The translations under genes and the position numbers were made by a program. The notes below the pieces were generated by a model, which was not told the DNA's origin, ran no database searches, and was given only the letters and a program-made list of their open reading frames with translations. A DNA stretch of 64,000 nt from Vineibacter terrae. Lineage in GTDB: Bacteria; Pseudomonadota; Alphaproteobacteria; Reyranellales; Reyranellaceae. Positions 28,235 to 37,213 of this stretch are shown one piece after another. Position 1 is the first letter of the stretch, and each line of letters starts with the position of its first letter. The stretch covers positions 1-64,000 of the forward strand of contig NZ_VDUZ01000005.1 in assembly GCF_008039615.1 (NCBI RefSeq), given 5' to 3'.

Positions 28235-29014
28235 ATGAGCCTGCTCAGCCGCCTCTTGCGCCGGCCGGCCGCCGAGCCGGTCGATGCGGCGCTTGAGCGC
28301 GCGCGGCTGGCGTTTGACGCAGGTGACGTCGAGGCTGCGTTCACGATCTGGCATGCGCTGGCGCACCAGGGGGTGGCCCGCGCCCAGAGCAATCTGGGCG
28401 GCCTGTTCGCGACCGGCAACGGTGTGCCGCGCGACGATGACGAAGCCGTGCGCTGGTTCCGCCATGCCGCCGAGGCCGGCGATGCCCTGGCGCAGCGCAA
28501 CCTGGCGCTGATGTACTACGAAGGCCGCGGCACCGACGGCGACCTGTCGCAGGCGGCGCGCTGGTACGGGCGTGCCGCCGAGGCCGGCGATCCCGAGGCG
28601 CAGAACATGCTGAGCTGGATGGCGTGCGAGGGCGTCGGCATGGAGCGCGACTGGCTGCTGGCCCGGCGCTGGGCCGAGCCGGCGGCGGCGCAGGGCGTGG
28701 CCTCGGCGATGTGCCGGCTGGGTCAGATCCATCACAACGCCTGGGGCGTGGCGCGCGATGCGGCCGCGGCTGCGCGCTGGTTCGAGACAGCAGCACGCCT
28801 GGGCGATGCCGAAGCGCAGGCCATGCTCGGCGCCGCCTATCACCTGGGGCTGGGCGTCGCGGCAGACCAGATGATGGCCTGGCGCTGGCTTACGCGCGCA
28901 CAGCGCCAGGGCAGCGAGACTGCCGCCGGCTTCCTGGTCCGCGTGCGGCAGGTTGTGTCGCCGGACGAGGTCGCCGAAGCCGAGCGTCGCATCGCGGCGG
29001 GAGATGGGGCATGA
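28235..29014 (+). CDS. Sel1-like (tetratricopeptide-type) repeat protein
   Basis: This 259-residue protein is built of about six Sel1-like repeats of 36 residues (AQSNLGGLFATGNGVPRDDD, AQRNLALMYYEGRGTDGDLS, AQNMLSWMACEGVGMERDWL, AMCRLGQIHHNAWGVARDAA, AQAMLGAAYHLGLGVAADQM), a helical scaffold for protein-protein contacts. No signal peptide is seen. A GTG at 28190 overlapping the selA end is a possible alternative start. It sits between selA and selB on the same strand, which suggests a role in selenoprotein synthesis or formate dehydrogenase assembly, but none is established. Confidence 0.82.
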   Translation: MSLLSRLLRRPAAEPVDAALERARLAFDAGDVEAAFTIWHALAHQGVARAQSNLGGLFATGNGVPRDDDEAVRWFRHAAEAGDALAQRNLALMYYEGRGTDGDLSQAARWYGRAAEAGDPEAQNMLSWMACEGVGMERDWLLARRWAEPAAAQGVASAMCRLGQIHHNAWGVARDAAAAARWFETAARLGDAEAQAMLGAAYHLGLGVAADQMMAWRWLTRAQRQGSETAAGFLVRVRQVVSPDEVAEAERRIAAGDGA

Positions 29015-29041
29015 GAGGTATCGTCCCAGAGTGCGTCGTAG

Positions 29042-29180
29042 CCCCTCTCCCGCCAGCGGGAGAGGGAGGGGTCCGTCGCGCGCCAGCGCGATGGGAGGGT
29101 GAGGGATGCACACGAGATGTCGTGCGTGAAGCCCTCACCCGAAGAGCGCTGGCGCGCTCTTCGATCGCCAGCGGGAGAGG
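29042..29180. repeat. Palindromic repeat, 'ctctcccgc' family, touching selB
   Basis: It opens with cctctcccgccagcgggaga gg, contains gcgccagcgcgatgggaggg and a cctcaccc block, and closes with cgccagcgggagagg ending three bases before the selB ATG. Its last eight bases are the only Shine-Dalgarno-like sequence ahead of selB. Confidence 0.92.
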
Positions 29181-29183
29181 TCC

Positions 29184-31130
29184 ATGATCGTCGGCACCGC
29201 GGGCCATATCGACCATGGCAAGACGACGCTGGTGCGGGCGCTGACCGGTGTCGACACCGATCGGCTGCCCGAGGAGAAGGCGCGCGGCATCACCATCGAT
29301 CTCGGCTTCGCCTATCTGCCGCTGGCGCACGGCCGCACGCTGGGCTTTGTCGACGTGCCGGGCCACGAGCGCTTCATCCACAACATGCTGGCCGGCGTCG
29401 GCGGCATCGATGTCGCGCTGCTGGTGGTGGCGGCCGACGACGGGCCGATGCCGCAGACGCGCGAGCACCTGGCGATCCTCGACCTGCTGGGTGTGGCGCG
29501 TGGCATCGTTGCCATCACCAAGGCCGATCTTGCCGACGCCGACCGGCTGGCCGAGCTGGAAGGCGAGATACGCGCCATGCTGGCCGGCACCACGCTGGCC
29601 GATGCCGATATCATGCCAGTGTCGGCGCAATCCGGACTCGGTGTCGCCGACCTGAAGGCGCGGCTGGAGCTGGAGGCCGAGGCCACCGCCGACCGCGCCG
29701 TCGATGGCTGGTTCCGGCTGCCGATCGACCGCTGCTTCACCGTGGCCGGTGCCGGCACGGTGGTGACCGGCACGGTGTTCGCGGGCGAGGCGCGCCAGGA
29801 CGAGCCGCTGGCGCTGCTGTCATCCGGCGCCGCGGCGCGCGTGCGCGGCATCCACGCGCAGAACACGCCGGCCAAGACCGGTCGCGCCGGCCAGCGCTGC
29901 GCGCTCAACGTCGCCGGCCCACAGATCGCCAAGGATGCGATCCACCGCGGCGACTGGCTGGTGTCGCCTGAGCTGCGCCGGCCGACCGACCGGCTGGACG
30001 TGCATCTGCGCCTGCTCGCCGACGAGCAGCGTCCGATGCGGCACTGGACGCCGGTGCACCTGCATCTGGGCGCCGCCCATGTGATGGGCCGTGTCGTCCT
30101 GCTCGATGCCGAGACCCTGGCCCCCGGCGCCGCGGCGCTGGCCCAGCTCGTGCTCGATCGGCCGGTCGGCGCACTGCATGGCGATCGCCTGATCCTGCGC
30201 GACCAGTCGGCCCGGCGCACCATGGCCGGCGGCATGGTGCTCGACCCCTGGCCGCCGACGCGCTTCCGCCGACGGCCCGAGCGCCTGGCGCTGCTGTCGG
30301 CGCTGCGGCAGACCGACCCCGTCGCGGCGCTCGCCGCGCTGGCGGCGCTACCGCCTTATATCATCGACCTTGTGGCTTTCGGACAGGCGCGCAACCTGCG
30401 GCCCGCGTCGCGCGATGCCGCCGTGGCCGCCGCCAGCCTGGACGCGTTGCCGATGGCCGATGGATCGGGCGGCAGCATCGCGCTGTCCCCGGCTCAGCTG
30501 GCGGCGATCACCGCGGCGGTGACGCAGACCCTGGGCGCGCATCACGAAAAGCAGCCCAACAGCCCCGGCCTGGAGCCCGAGAAGCTGCGTGTGGCCCTGC
30601 CGATGAAGATCGCGGCGCCATCCTTCGGCGCCATCGCCGCCGCCTTGCTGGCGGCCAGGGCGCTGGAGGCCGACGGGCCGTGGCTGCGCCTGCCGGGCCA
30701 TGCGGTGCGCCTCTCGCCGGAGGACGAGAAGCTGTGGGGCTGGATCCGGCCGGTGATGGAGCAGAGTCCATTCGGCCCGCCGCGGGTGCGCGATTTCGCC
30801 GATCGCTACGACGTGGCCGAGGCCAAGGTCCGGGACCTGCTGCGGCGGCTGAGCAAGATGGGCCTGGTCTGGCAAGTGGCGCACGACCACTTCTTCCTGC
30901 GTGGGCCGGTGGTCGAGATGGCCCGGATCGCCGCCGACCTCGCGACCAAGGCCGCCGACGGCAGGTTCAAGGCCGCCGAGTTCCGCGATCGCATCGGCGG
31001 CGGCCGCAAGGTGGCGATCCATATCCTGGAATTCTTCGACCGCGGCGGCGTCACCACCTTGCGCGATCAGGTTCGCGTGGTGAACAAGGACCGATACGAG
31101 CGATTCGTCAAAGGCGCCGGACCATCGTAG
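29184..31130 (+). CDS. selB: Selenocysteine-specific translation elongation factor SelB
   Basis: This 648-residue GTPase brings Sec-tRNA(Sec) to UGA codons marked by a SECIS. G1 is [11 protein letters not shown]3 DVPGHERF and G4 TKAD, in the first 130 residues. EF-Tu-like beta domains follow, then C-terminal winged helices (about 450-648, for example [20 protein letters not shown] and [20 protein letters not shown]) that bind the SECIS hairpin. Length is normal (E. coli 614). The ribosome-binding site is supplied by the adjacent repeat. selC follows 48 bp after the stop. Confidence 0.96.
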   Translation: MIVGTAGHIDHGKTTLVRALTGVDTDRLPEEKARGITIDLGFAYLPLAHGRTLGFVDVPGHERFIHNMLAGVGGIDVALLVVAADDGPMPQTREHLAILDLLGVARGIVAITKADLADADRLAELEGEIRAMLAGTTLADADIMPVSAQSGLGVADLKARLELEAEATADRAVDGWFRLPIDRCFTVAGAGTVVTGTVFAGEARQDEPLALLSSGAAARVRGIHAQNTPAKTGRAGQRCALNVAGPQIAKDAIHRGDWLVSPELRRPTDRLDVHLRLLADEQRPMRHWTPVHLHLGAAHVMGRVVLLDAETLAPGAAALAQLVLDRPVGALHGDRLILRDQSARRTMAGGMVLDPWPPTRFRRRPERLALLSALRQTDPVAALAALAALPPYIIDLVAFGQARNLRPASRDAAVAAASLDALPMADGSGGSIALSPAQLAAITAAVTQTLGAHHEKQPNSPGLEPEKLRVALPMKIAAPSFGAIAAALLAARALEADGPWLRLPGHAVRLSPEDEKLWGWIRPVMEQSPFGPPRVRDFADRYDVAEAKVRDLLRRLSKMGLVWQVAHDHFFLRGPVVEMARIAADLATKAADGRFKAAEFRDRIGGGRKVAIHILEFFDRGGVTTLRDQVRVVNKDRYERFVKGAGPS

Positions 31131-31178
31131 TGTCCGCCTCGCCTCTTGGGCGAGCGGCGTGCACGGCGCCGCGAATGG

Positions 31179-31274
31179 GGAAGGGAAACGCTCCCGGTGG
31201 GGCGGCTGGACTTCAAATCCAGTAAGGGTCGTTGGACGGTCCTTCGTGGGTTCGACTCCCACTCTCTTCCGCCA
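31179..31274 (+). tRNA. selC: tRNA-Sec (UCA), selC
   Basis: This 96-nt tRNA has an 8-bp acceptor stem (GGAAGGGA with TCTCTTCC), the G discriminator and an encoded CCA. The anticodon is TCA at 31213-31215, in loop CTTCAAA closed by CTGGA/TCCAG. The core ggcggctggacttcaaatcc ag matches E. coli selC, and a long variable arm (gggtcgttggacggtcc) and T-loop ggttcgactcc follow. Together with selA, selB and selD it completes the selenocysteine pathway. Confidence 0.97.
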
Positions 31275-31309
31275 ATCCTACTTCGTCGGGTGCTCGGCAA
31301 TATCCGCCG

Positions 31310-32149
31310 TCAGTCCTTGAAGCTGTCGTAAAGCATCCAGCGGAAGAACATCACGCGATGCTCCGGCGACAATACGACGGCCCTTCTGAAGACGGCGACC
31401 GTGAGGTCGCATGCCCGGGGATGTGGAAGCGTCTCGATCTTGTCGAGGTCATCCAGGTCCTGAGCGGTGAAAGGGGTGCCCGCGCCTGTGTACATCTCTA
31501 TCCAGACAGCCTCCATGGCGCTCTCGGTGGGCACTGGATTGCGCGCGTCGCCTGTCTTGTAGGCGGACACGGCAGCCACAATCATCCTATTCACTTCAGG
31601 CCGGAGGTGGGACAGCATCCGGGTCACACCGGCGCTGCGCCCCAGCGAGAACTCACCACAAGCCGGTTTTGACGTTGCCGCAAGCTTTTCCAGCAGCGCC
31701 AGGTACGCACGCCCCCATTCGGTAACGGAAGCGGGGCTGCCATGCGGCGCCCTTTGACCGATGTACTTTCGGTATATCGCCCGGCCCACTTCGTCGCTGG
31801 CGTCGCTCAGCGCCTTGCGGTTTCCTGTGTATTTCCGGCTCAGCGCGATCGCTTCGCGCCTGAACTCCGGCTCGATGCGCTGATCGACCTCGAACAGCAA
31901 TCTCAGGTCGAGACCGGACACTTCCATGCTCTTCTGGATCATGCTCCAGGCGTAGTCGTCCGATACACGGATGAGGATGAACTGGCCGACATATCCAGAG
32001 AGGAAAATCACCGCGCCGACCAAAAGACCCGCTGCCGTCGACAGGAGCCCCGCAGCAAAGGCTCCGATCTTGTCTCGCGTTAGCCTCCAAACCAAGCTCC
32101 CAACAAGCACCGCTGCGGCAGCAATGGCTACGCGGATCAACTGCTCCAT
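31310..32149 (-). CDS. Hypothetical membrane protein
   Basis: This 279-residue protein has two N-terminal transmembrane helices (LIRVAIAAAAVLVGSLVW and AAGLLSTAAGLLVGAVIFLS) followed by a soluble, charged C-terminal domain (residues about 75-279). I recognise no family. The ATG at 32149 has a G-run upstream (tcagggggggggtgcc) as ribosome-binding site. The DNA upstream is markedly AT-rich for this genome. The gene starts 36 bp beyond tRNA-Sec and points toward it; tRNA ends are common insertion points, so recent acquisition is possible. Confidence 0.65.
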   Translation of the reverse strand: MEQLIRVAIAAAAVLVGSLVWRLTRDKIGAFAAGLLSTAAGLLVGAVIFLSGYVGQFILIRVSDDYAWSMIQKSMEVSGLDLRLLFEVDQRIEPEFRREAIALSRKYTGNRKALSDASDEVGRAIYRKYIGQRAPHGSPASVTEWGRAYLALLEKLAATSKPACGEFSLGRSAGVTRMLSHLRPEVNRMIVAAVSAYKTGDARNPVPTESAMEAVWIEMYTGAGTPFTAQDLDDLDKIETLPHPRACDLTVAVFRRAVVLSPEHRVMFFRWMLYDSFKD

Positions 32150-32508
32150 GGCACCCCCCCCTGAGACCGGAATGGTAGCTGATTCTGTTGCACAGAGACA
32201 TATACTGATAGTTGTGTATAAGAAATAATAACTATTAAAACGGGAGTTTGCCGTGGAAATCACCGATTCACGTGTCTGATTCTGAAGCTCATATGCCAAT
32301 CCGATCAGAGGAGAGGAGAGACTGAATGATCGCCAGTCTGATCTGTTGTTGAGTTTCGGCCCACAATTCTGCTTCGGAGCTGATGTCTCGTTGGCGGTCG
32401 AGCTCGGAGGTGCCGGCATCGTCGCTGCCGTCGGCTCCAGCCGCGGCCGCGCTGCCCGATTGCCCGCGACCACCCGGTATCCCATATTGGGGGAAACGGA
32501 GGTCCATC
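32150..32508. other. AT-rich divergent control region
   Basis: This 359-bp interval between the membrane-protein gene and msrB contains the most AT-rich stretch seen here (32200-32245, tgtataagaaataataacta). It must carry promoters in both directions. A nine-codon frame with a strong ribosome-binding site is listed separately. A direct repeat of gattctg occurs at about 32173 and 32278. Confidence 0.5.
32326..32352 (+). CDS. Possible 8-residue leader peptide ending Cys-Cys
   Basis: An ATG preceded by a purine-rich run (agaggagaggagagactga) opens a frame encoding MIASLICC and a stop. It lies 156 bp upstream of msrB on the same strand. Tandem cysteine codons just before the stop resemble cysteine-responsive leader peptides. 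It may be chance; there is no conservation evidence here. Confidence 0.25.
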   Translation: MIASLICC

Positions 32509-32958
32509 ATGACCGAGTATCGCAAGACTGCCGAAGCCGTCGCGGCGTTGACGCCGGAGCAGTACTACATCACCCAGCAGAGCGGCACGGAGCGGCCGGG
32601 CACGGGCGAGCTCCTCCACAACAAGGAGCCCGGCATCTATGTCGACATCGTCTCGGGCGAGCCGCTGTTCGCCTCGACCGACAAGTACGAGTCGGGCTGC
32701 GGCTGGCCGAGCTTCACCAGGCCGATCGAGTCCGCCAACGTGAGCGAGCTGCGCGACACCTCGCACGGCATGATCCGCATCGAGGTGCGCTCGGCGCACG
32801 GCGACAGCCATCTGGGTCACGTTTTCCCCGACGGCCCGCGCGATCGCGGCGGCCTACGCTACTGCATCAACTCGGCCTCGCTGCGCTTCATCCATCGTGA
32901 CGACATGGAAGCACAGGGCTACGGCGCCTATCTCGACCAGGTCAAGGCGCCGGCCTGA
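32509..32958 (+). CDS. msrB: Peptide-methionine (R)-S-oxide reductase
   Basis: This 149-residue enzyme reduces methionine-R-sulfoxide in proteins. The catalytic cysteine is Cys119 in [12 protein letters not shown] second cysteine, Cys64, lies in GCGWPSF and is the likely resolving residue. [14 protein letters not shown] is the conserved histidine segment. The zinc-binding CxxC pairs of many MsrB proteins are absent, so this is the zinc-free type. The ATG follows acggaggtccatc. No signal peptide is seen, so it is cytoplasmic. Confidence 0.94.
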   Translation: MTEYRKTAEAVAALTPEQYYITQQSGTERPGTGELLHNKEPGIYVDIVSGEPLFASTDKYESGCGWPSFTRPIESANVSELRDTSHGMIRIEVRSAHGDSHLGHVFPDGPRDRGGLRYCINSASLRFIHRDDMEAQGYGAYLDQVKAPA

Positions 32959-32970
32959 GACGCATGGCGT

Positions 32971-33863
32971 TCAGGGCCGGCTGCCGACCTCCGATTCGGC
33001 GCGGAGGAAGGCGCAGAGGGCCGCCAGCCGCGGGTCGGCGGCCCGCGCGCTGGGATAGATCAGGTTGAACGTCCACCGGCTGCGATAGATGAATGACATC
33101 GGCCGGGCCAGCCTGCCGGCCGCCAGGTCGTCGGCCACGAGGCAGCCGACACCCATTGCTACGCCGACGCCTTCGATCGCCGCCTGATAGGCCAGCCCCA
33201 GCGATTCGAACCGGGGCCCGTGGCTGCCGTCGATCTGCCCCTCGACACCCGCCTCCCGCAGCCAGCGCGGCCAGTCGTGCGGGCGTGTCGCGGAATGGAT
33301 GAGGACGTGGCCGCGCAGATCCAGCGGATGGCGTAGCTTGCGGCGCAGCTTCGGGGCGCAGACCGGAAAGACGTCGATCGGCGCGAGCGCGATCGAATCG
33401 TGCCCGGCAGCCGGCCATCGCCGATGCGCACGACGGCGTCGTATCCGCCGTCGACGGCGTCGACCGCCGCCAGCGACGTGGCAAGCTGCAGGTCGATGCC
33501 GGGATGCAGGTCGTGGAACTTCCGCCAGCGCGGCATCAGCCAACGCATCGCGAATGTCGGATAGGCGCAGATCGACAGCGGTCCCGGGTGATTGCGGCCG
33601 CGCACCCTGTCGGCGGCCAGCGCCAGACGGTCGAACGCATCAGCGACCTCGCTGGCGAAGGTGCGGCTCCGCTCGGTGAGTTCGACGCTGCGGCCGCTGC
33701 GCCGGAACAGCTGGACAGCCAGCGCCTGCTCCAGGGCCTGGATCTGGCGGCTGATCGCACCGGGCGTGACGGCGAGCTCTTCTGCCGCGCGGGAAAAATG
33801 CCGGCGCCGCGCGGCGGCATCGAACGCACGCAGCGCAGTGAGGGAGGGTAGGCGGCGGGCCAT
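32971..33863 (-). pseudogene. LysR-family regulator with a single-base frameshift
   Basis: The first part (from 33863) reads as a GcvA-like LysR protein: a helix-turn-helix with FSRAAEELAVTPGAISRQIQ, then AYPTFAMRWLMPRW and VRIGDGRLPG. From about 33390-33412 the homologous reading moves to another frame, continuing DSIALAPIDVFPVCAPKL to the C-terminus at 32971. The total of 893 nt is one base short of a whole number of codons, so a one-base deletion near 33402 explains it. The result in the original frame is a 234-residue truncated protein. It could be a true mutation or a sequencing error. It is divergent from the acyl-CoA dehydrogenase gene it presumably regulated. Confidence 0.85.
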
Positions 33864-33870
33864 GGTGATT

Positions 33871-33913
33871 ATCTATTGAGTTCAGATCAACGATTTATTG
33901 TCAATTAGTCGTT
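33871..33913. promoter_or_regulatory. Candidate LysR operator region
   Basis: Two overlapping dyads lie in the AT-rich divergent gap. One is ATCT-N9-AGAT (33871-33887), a LysR-box-like T-N11-A palindrome. The other is AACGATTTA...TTAGTCGTT (33889-33913), imperfect. Both fall 8-50 bp from the LysR start and about 75-120 bp from the acyl-CoA dehydrogenase start. Confidence 0.4.
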
Positions 33914-33989
33914 TGTCGCGGCCGGTCGCGGCGCCTGGCTTCGCGCCACCGAAATCGAAATCTTCCGCTTTCAGGCGAGAGAAAACCTC

Positions 33990-35747
33990 ATGAATGCCGT
34001 CACACAGATCCAACCTGGCGCCGTCCCGATCGGATCCGATCTGATCGCGCCAGATTGCCATGGACTCAACTTCTGGCAGATCGACCGGTCGATCCGCGAT
34101 CTGCTGGGGCTCTACCTCGACCCGGCGGCACGGGCTCACTTCGAGCCGCATTTCGACCGGCTGGGGGCGCTGGCGGGCACCGTGCTGGACGACTGCGCCA
34201 TGCAGTCCGACAAGCGCTCGCCGATCCTCCATCAACGCGACCGTTTCGGCCGCGACGAGGACTGGGTCGAATATCACCCGGCCTATCGGGAGATGGAGCG
34301 GATCGCGTATGGCGTGTTCGGCATGCACGCCATGTCGCGGCGCGCCGGCGTGCTCGAGTGGCCGGACATCGCGCCGCCCGTGGTGAAGTACACCTTCAAC
34401 TACCTGTTCGCGCAGTCCGAGTTCGGCCTGCTGTGCCCGGTGTCGGCCACGGACACCTGCGTCGTGCTGATCCAGAACTATGCCGACGCGGCGATCAAGC
34501 AGCGCTTCCTGCCGGGGATGCTGACGCAGGACATGGATGCGCTGCTGCGCGGCGCGCAGTTCATGACGGAAAAGGCCGGTGGCTCCGACGTCTCGCAGAG
34601 CGCGCTCACGGCGCGGCGCGCCGGCGACCATTGGGAGCTGTGGGGCGACAAGTGGTTCTGCTCCTGCGTCGATTCGGAGGTCGTCCTGCTGCTCGCGAGG
34701 TGTGAAGGTGCGCCGGCGGGCAATGCCGGCCTGTCGCTGTTCCTCATGCCGCGGCACCTTGAGGATGGCCGCCGCAACCGCTATCGCATCGCGCGCCTGA
34801 AGGACAAGCTCGGCTCGCGCTCGATGGCCTCGGGCGAGACCATCATGGAAGGAGCGGTCGCCTACCTGCTGGGCGAGCCCGGGCGCGGCCTGAAGCAGAT
34901 GATGGACCAGGTCAACCTGTGCCGGCTGTCGCACGGCTTCCGTGCCGCCGGCATGATGCGCCGCTGCCTCAACGAGGCGTTGCAGGTGGCGCGCCATCGC
35001 CGCACATTCGGCCGGCGGGTCATCGAGCATCCGCTGGCGCGCCGCCAGCTGCTGAAGCTGATGCTGCCCACCGAGCAGGCGCTGTCGGTCGGCCTGGCCG
35101 CGGCCGCCGCGCTCGCCGCCAACGACGAGGCGCAGCTGCGGATCCTGACGCCGCTGGTGAAGTACCGCGCCTGCCGCGACAATGTCGCGGTCGCGACCGG
35201 CGCCATGGAGATGCGCGGCGGCAACGGCTACATCGAGGACTGGCGCAATGCCAAGCTGGTGCGCGACGCTCATCTTGGCGTGCTCTGGGAAGGCACCAGC
35301 AGCGTCAACGCGCTCGATATCGTGCGCCGCGCGGTGGGCAAGGAGCAGGCCCATGTCGCGCTGGCCGCCGGCCTGCACGGCCACCTGAAGGACGCGCCGC
35401 TCCCCGGTCAGTTCCGAGGCGAGCTGATGCAGCTGGTCGATCGCGCGATCGCGTTCGCCGAGGCCGTCGCACGCCAGCCGCAGGCCGAGGCGTCGAGCCG
35501 CAAGGCGGCGACCGGCCTCTACCACGTCGCGAGCGCGGCCTTGATGGCAAGCGAAGGAGCGCGGCTGGGCGCGGAAGGCGGCGATGCACGACGACTGCTG
35601 ATGGCGCGCCTGGTCATCGACCATCGCCTGGGCCGCTCCGATCCCTTCAGCCTGCCCGACGATCGCTGGGAGAACGCCGTCTGCGACCGCCTGTTCGACG
35701 ATGCGCCCGTGTCGCTGCAGGACGCGCAGGCCCTGCTTGCCGCCTAG
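33990..35747 (+). CDS. Acyl-CoA dehydrogenase, large AidB-like form
   Basis: This 585-residue protein is longer than ordinary acyl-CoA dehydrogenases (about 380) because of N- and C-terminal extensions, as in the AidB/long-form group. Markers are FMTEKAGGSDVSQSALTARR, HRRTFGRRVIEHPLARRQLL, MEMRGGNGYIEDWRNAKLVR and VLWEGTSSVNALDIVRR, the last keeping the catalytic-glutamate-type motif WEGTS. The likely role is flavin-dependent oxidation of an acyl-CoA; AidB itself binds DNA, so function is not certain. The start follows aggcgagagaaaacctc. A broken Bug gene follows, and a broken LysR gene lies divergently upstream. Confidence 0.85.
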   Translation: MNAVTQIQPGAVPIGSDLIAPDCHGLNFWQIDRSIRDLLGLYLDPAARAHFEPHFDRLGALAGTVLDDCAMQSDKRSPILHQRDRFGRDEDWVEYHPAYREMERIAYGVFGMHAMSRRAGVLEWPDIAPPVVKYTFNYLFAQSEFGLLCPVSATDTCVVLIQNYADAAIKQRFLPGMLTQDMDALLRGAQFMTEKAGGSDVSQSALTARRAGDHWELWGDKWFCSCVDSEVVLLLARCEGAPAGNAGLSLFLMPRHLEDGRRNRYRIARLKDKLGSRSMASGETIMEGAVAYLLGEPGRGLKQMMDQVNLCRLSHGFRAAGMMRRCLNEALQVARHRRTFGRRVIEHPLARRQLLKLMLPTEQALSVGLAAAAALAANDEAQLRILTPLVKYRACRDNVAVATGAMEMRGGNGYIEDWRNAKLVRDAHLGVLWEGTSSVNALDIVRRAVGKEQAHVALAAGLHGHLKDAPLPGQFRGELMQLVDRAIAFAEAVARQPQAEASSRKAATGLYHVASAALMASEGARLGAEGGDARRLLMARLVIDHRLGRSDPFSLPDDRWENAVCDRLFDDAPVSLQDAQALLAA

Positions 35748-35779
35748 TCGCTTGTGACTGTCCAAGAGAAGAGACTGAA

Positions 35780-36515
35780 ATGACGATCGCCATACGCCGG
35801 CGCGCCCTTGGTGCCGGAGCCGCCGCTGCCCTGCTTGGCTTGCCCGCGATGGGCCGGGCGGCATCGGACAAGCCGATCCGCTGGGTCGTTCCCTATCCTG
35901 CCGGCGGCATCACCGATGCCGTCACGCGGCTGGTGGGCACCAAGCTGGGGCCTGCTCTGGGCCAGACCATCGTGGTCGACAACAAGCCGGGAGCCAACTC
36001 GATCATCGGCGCCGAGACCGTTTCGCGGGCGGCGCCGGACGGGCTGACCTTGCTGACGGTCATCGCCGGGCACGCCGCCAATGCCACGCTCTATGCCGGC
36101 AAGCTGCCGTTCGATCCCATCCGCAGCTTCACGCCGGTGTCGCTGATGGGCATCGCGCCCCTGGTGCTGACCGCCAACAAGGGCCGGCAAGATCAAGGCC
36201 CTGGCGATGCTGTCGCGTGAACGCCTGCCGGCCGCGGCCGAGGTGCCGACGATCACCGAAGACGGCGGTCCGGCGCTCGAATCCGCCACCTGGATGATGG
36301 TGCTGGCGCCGGCCGGCGTGCCCGCAGAGATCACGAACCGCCTGTCACGCAAGATCGCGGACATCGTGTTGGCGGGCGAGGTCAAGGACCGGCTGATCGA
36401 ATGGGCGATCATCCCGAGCGGGTGGTCGCCGGACCGCACCGGCCGCTTCCTGGCCGACGAGATCGCGCGCTGGGCCGGCGTGATCAAGGCTGCCGGCGTG
36501 AAGCCGGAGTTGTGA
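35780..36515 (+). pseudogene. Bug/TctC solute-binding protein with an internal deletion and frameshift
   Basis: The N-terminal part is normal (signal peptide, PIRWVVPYPAGGITDAV, NKPGANSIIGAE, FTPVSLMGIAPLVLTANK). The frame then shifts at about 36183 and the family C-terminal part (KALAMLSRERLPAAAEVPTI to AGVKPEL) continues in another frame to 36515. The two parts total about 245 codons instead of about 320, so roughly 75-80 codons of the middle domain are missing. The junction sits at a short gccggcaag/gccgg-like sequence, consistent with a deletion between short direct repeats. A functional product is unlikely. Confidence 0.88.
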
Positions 36516-36622
36516 GATAGATTGAGGCATCAGCGGGCCGTCGTCACTGGCGGCCGCCACCTGCAGCGGCGGTCGCGCCGGGTCAGCCGCAGCCCTGCGG
36601 GACACCGCAGTTCGGCTTGCGC

Positions 36623-37051
36623 TCAGTCGCCTGTTGCAGTCGATGTCTCGGACGCGGCCTGCTTCATCGTGTCCGCCAGCAGGCCGTAGCAGGCGGCCCA
36701 TGCCGTCCGGACCTCCTCGGTGAATGCCGGCCCGAGGCCTTTTTCCAGGGTCCAGAGCAGCGCGCCGGCGACGGTGTCGTAGTGCCGCTCCGTCACGCCA
36801 TAGCCGGCGTGACGACGGCCCAGCGCCTGCACTGCCGGCAGGAGGGCCTCGAGCCGGTCGAGGCCGTTCACGGCAATCGCGATCATGGCCATCAGCTTCG
36901 TGCCCTGTTCCTTGATGCTGCCCTTGAAAAGCGATCGCAAGGACGGATCCATCTCGAACAGCCGGCTGTAGAAAAGATCGGCAGCCGTCTCCTTGATCGG
37001 CACGACCCGCGCAAAGCTCGTCTGCACCAGCGCCTTCTGCATGGGGGTCAT
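36623..37051 (-). CDS. Single-domain globin (bacterial haemoglobin-like)
   Basis: This 142-residue haem protein resembles Vitreoscilla-type globins and the globin domain of flavohaemoglobins. The proximal histidine is in LGRRHAGYGV. The B10 tyrosine is in ADLFYSRLFEMDP, and a distal-site glutamine is plausible in KEQGTKLMAM. Such proteins bind O2 or NO and can act in NO detoxification or oxygen delivery. No reductase domain or partner is adjacent. It is divergent from a Bug gene across 162 bp. Confidence 0.88.
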   Translation of the reverse strand: MTPMQKALVQTSFARVVPIKETAADLFYSRLFEMDPSLRSLFKGSIKEQGTKLMAMIAIAVNGLDRLEALLPAVQALGRRHAGYGVTERHYDTVAGALLWTLEKGLGPAFTEEVRTAWAACYGLLADTMKQAASETSTATGD

Positions 37052-37213
37052 GGAGGCCTCCTCTCGTTCCGTTGGCCGTGTCGGGTTGGGCGCACGGTAA
37101 GGCCAGCACGTTTCGCGCCAACTGCGCCGGGACGTCTTGTGGTTTCATGTGTTGCGTGGGTGAGGATCCCGGCCGACTCGCAAGCGCGGTCATTTTGATT
37201 AAGCTGCGATGCC

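Noticed and set aside
31270-31330. Integration site (att) at the 3' end of tRNA-Sec
   Set aside because: I find no second copy of the tRNA end and no integrase in the window.
33882-35864. 660-codon antisense frame opposite the large acyl-CoA dehydrogenase
   Set aside because: Shadow of a strongly supported gene; no recognisable domain.
36170-36220. Programmed frameshift in the Bug gene
   Set aside because: About 75-80 codons of the conserved middle domain are missing as well as the frame being changed, so a deletion explains it better.
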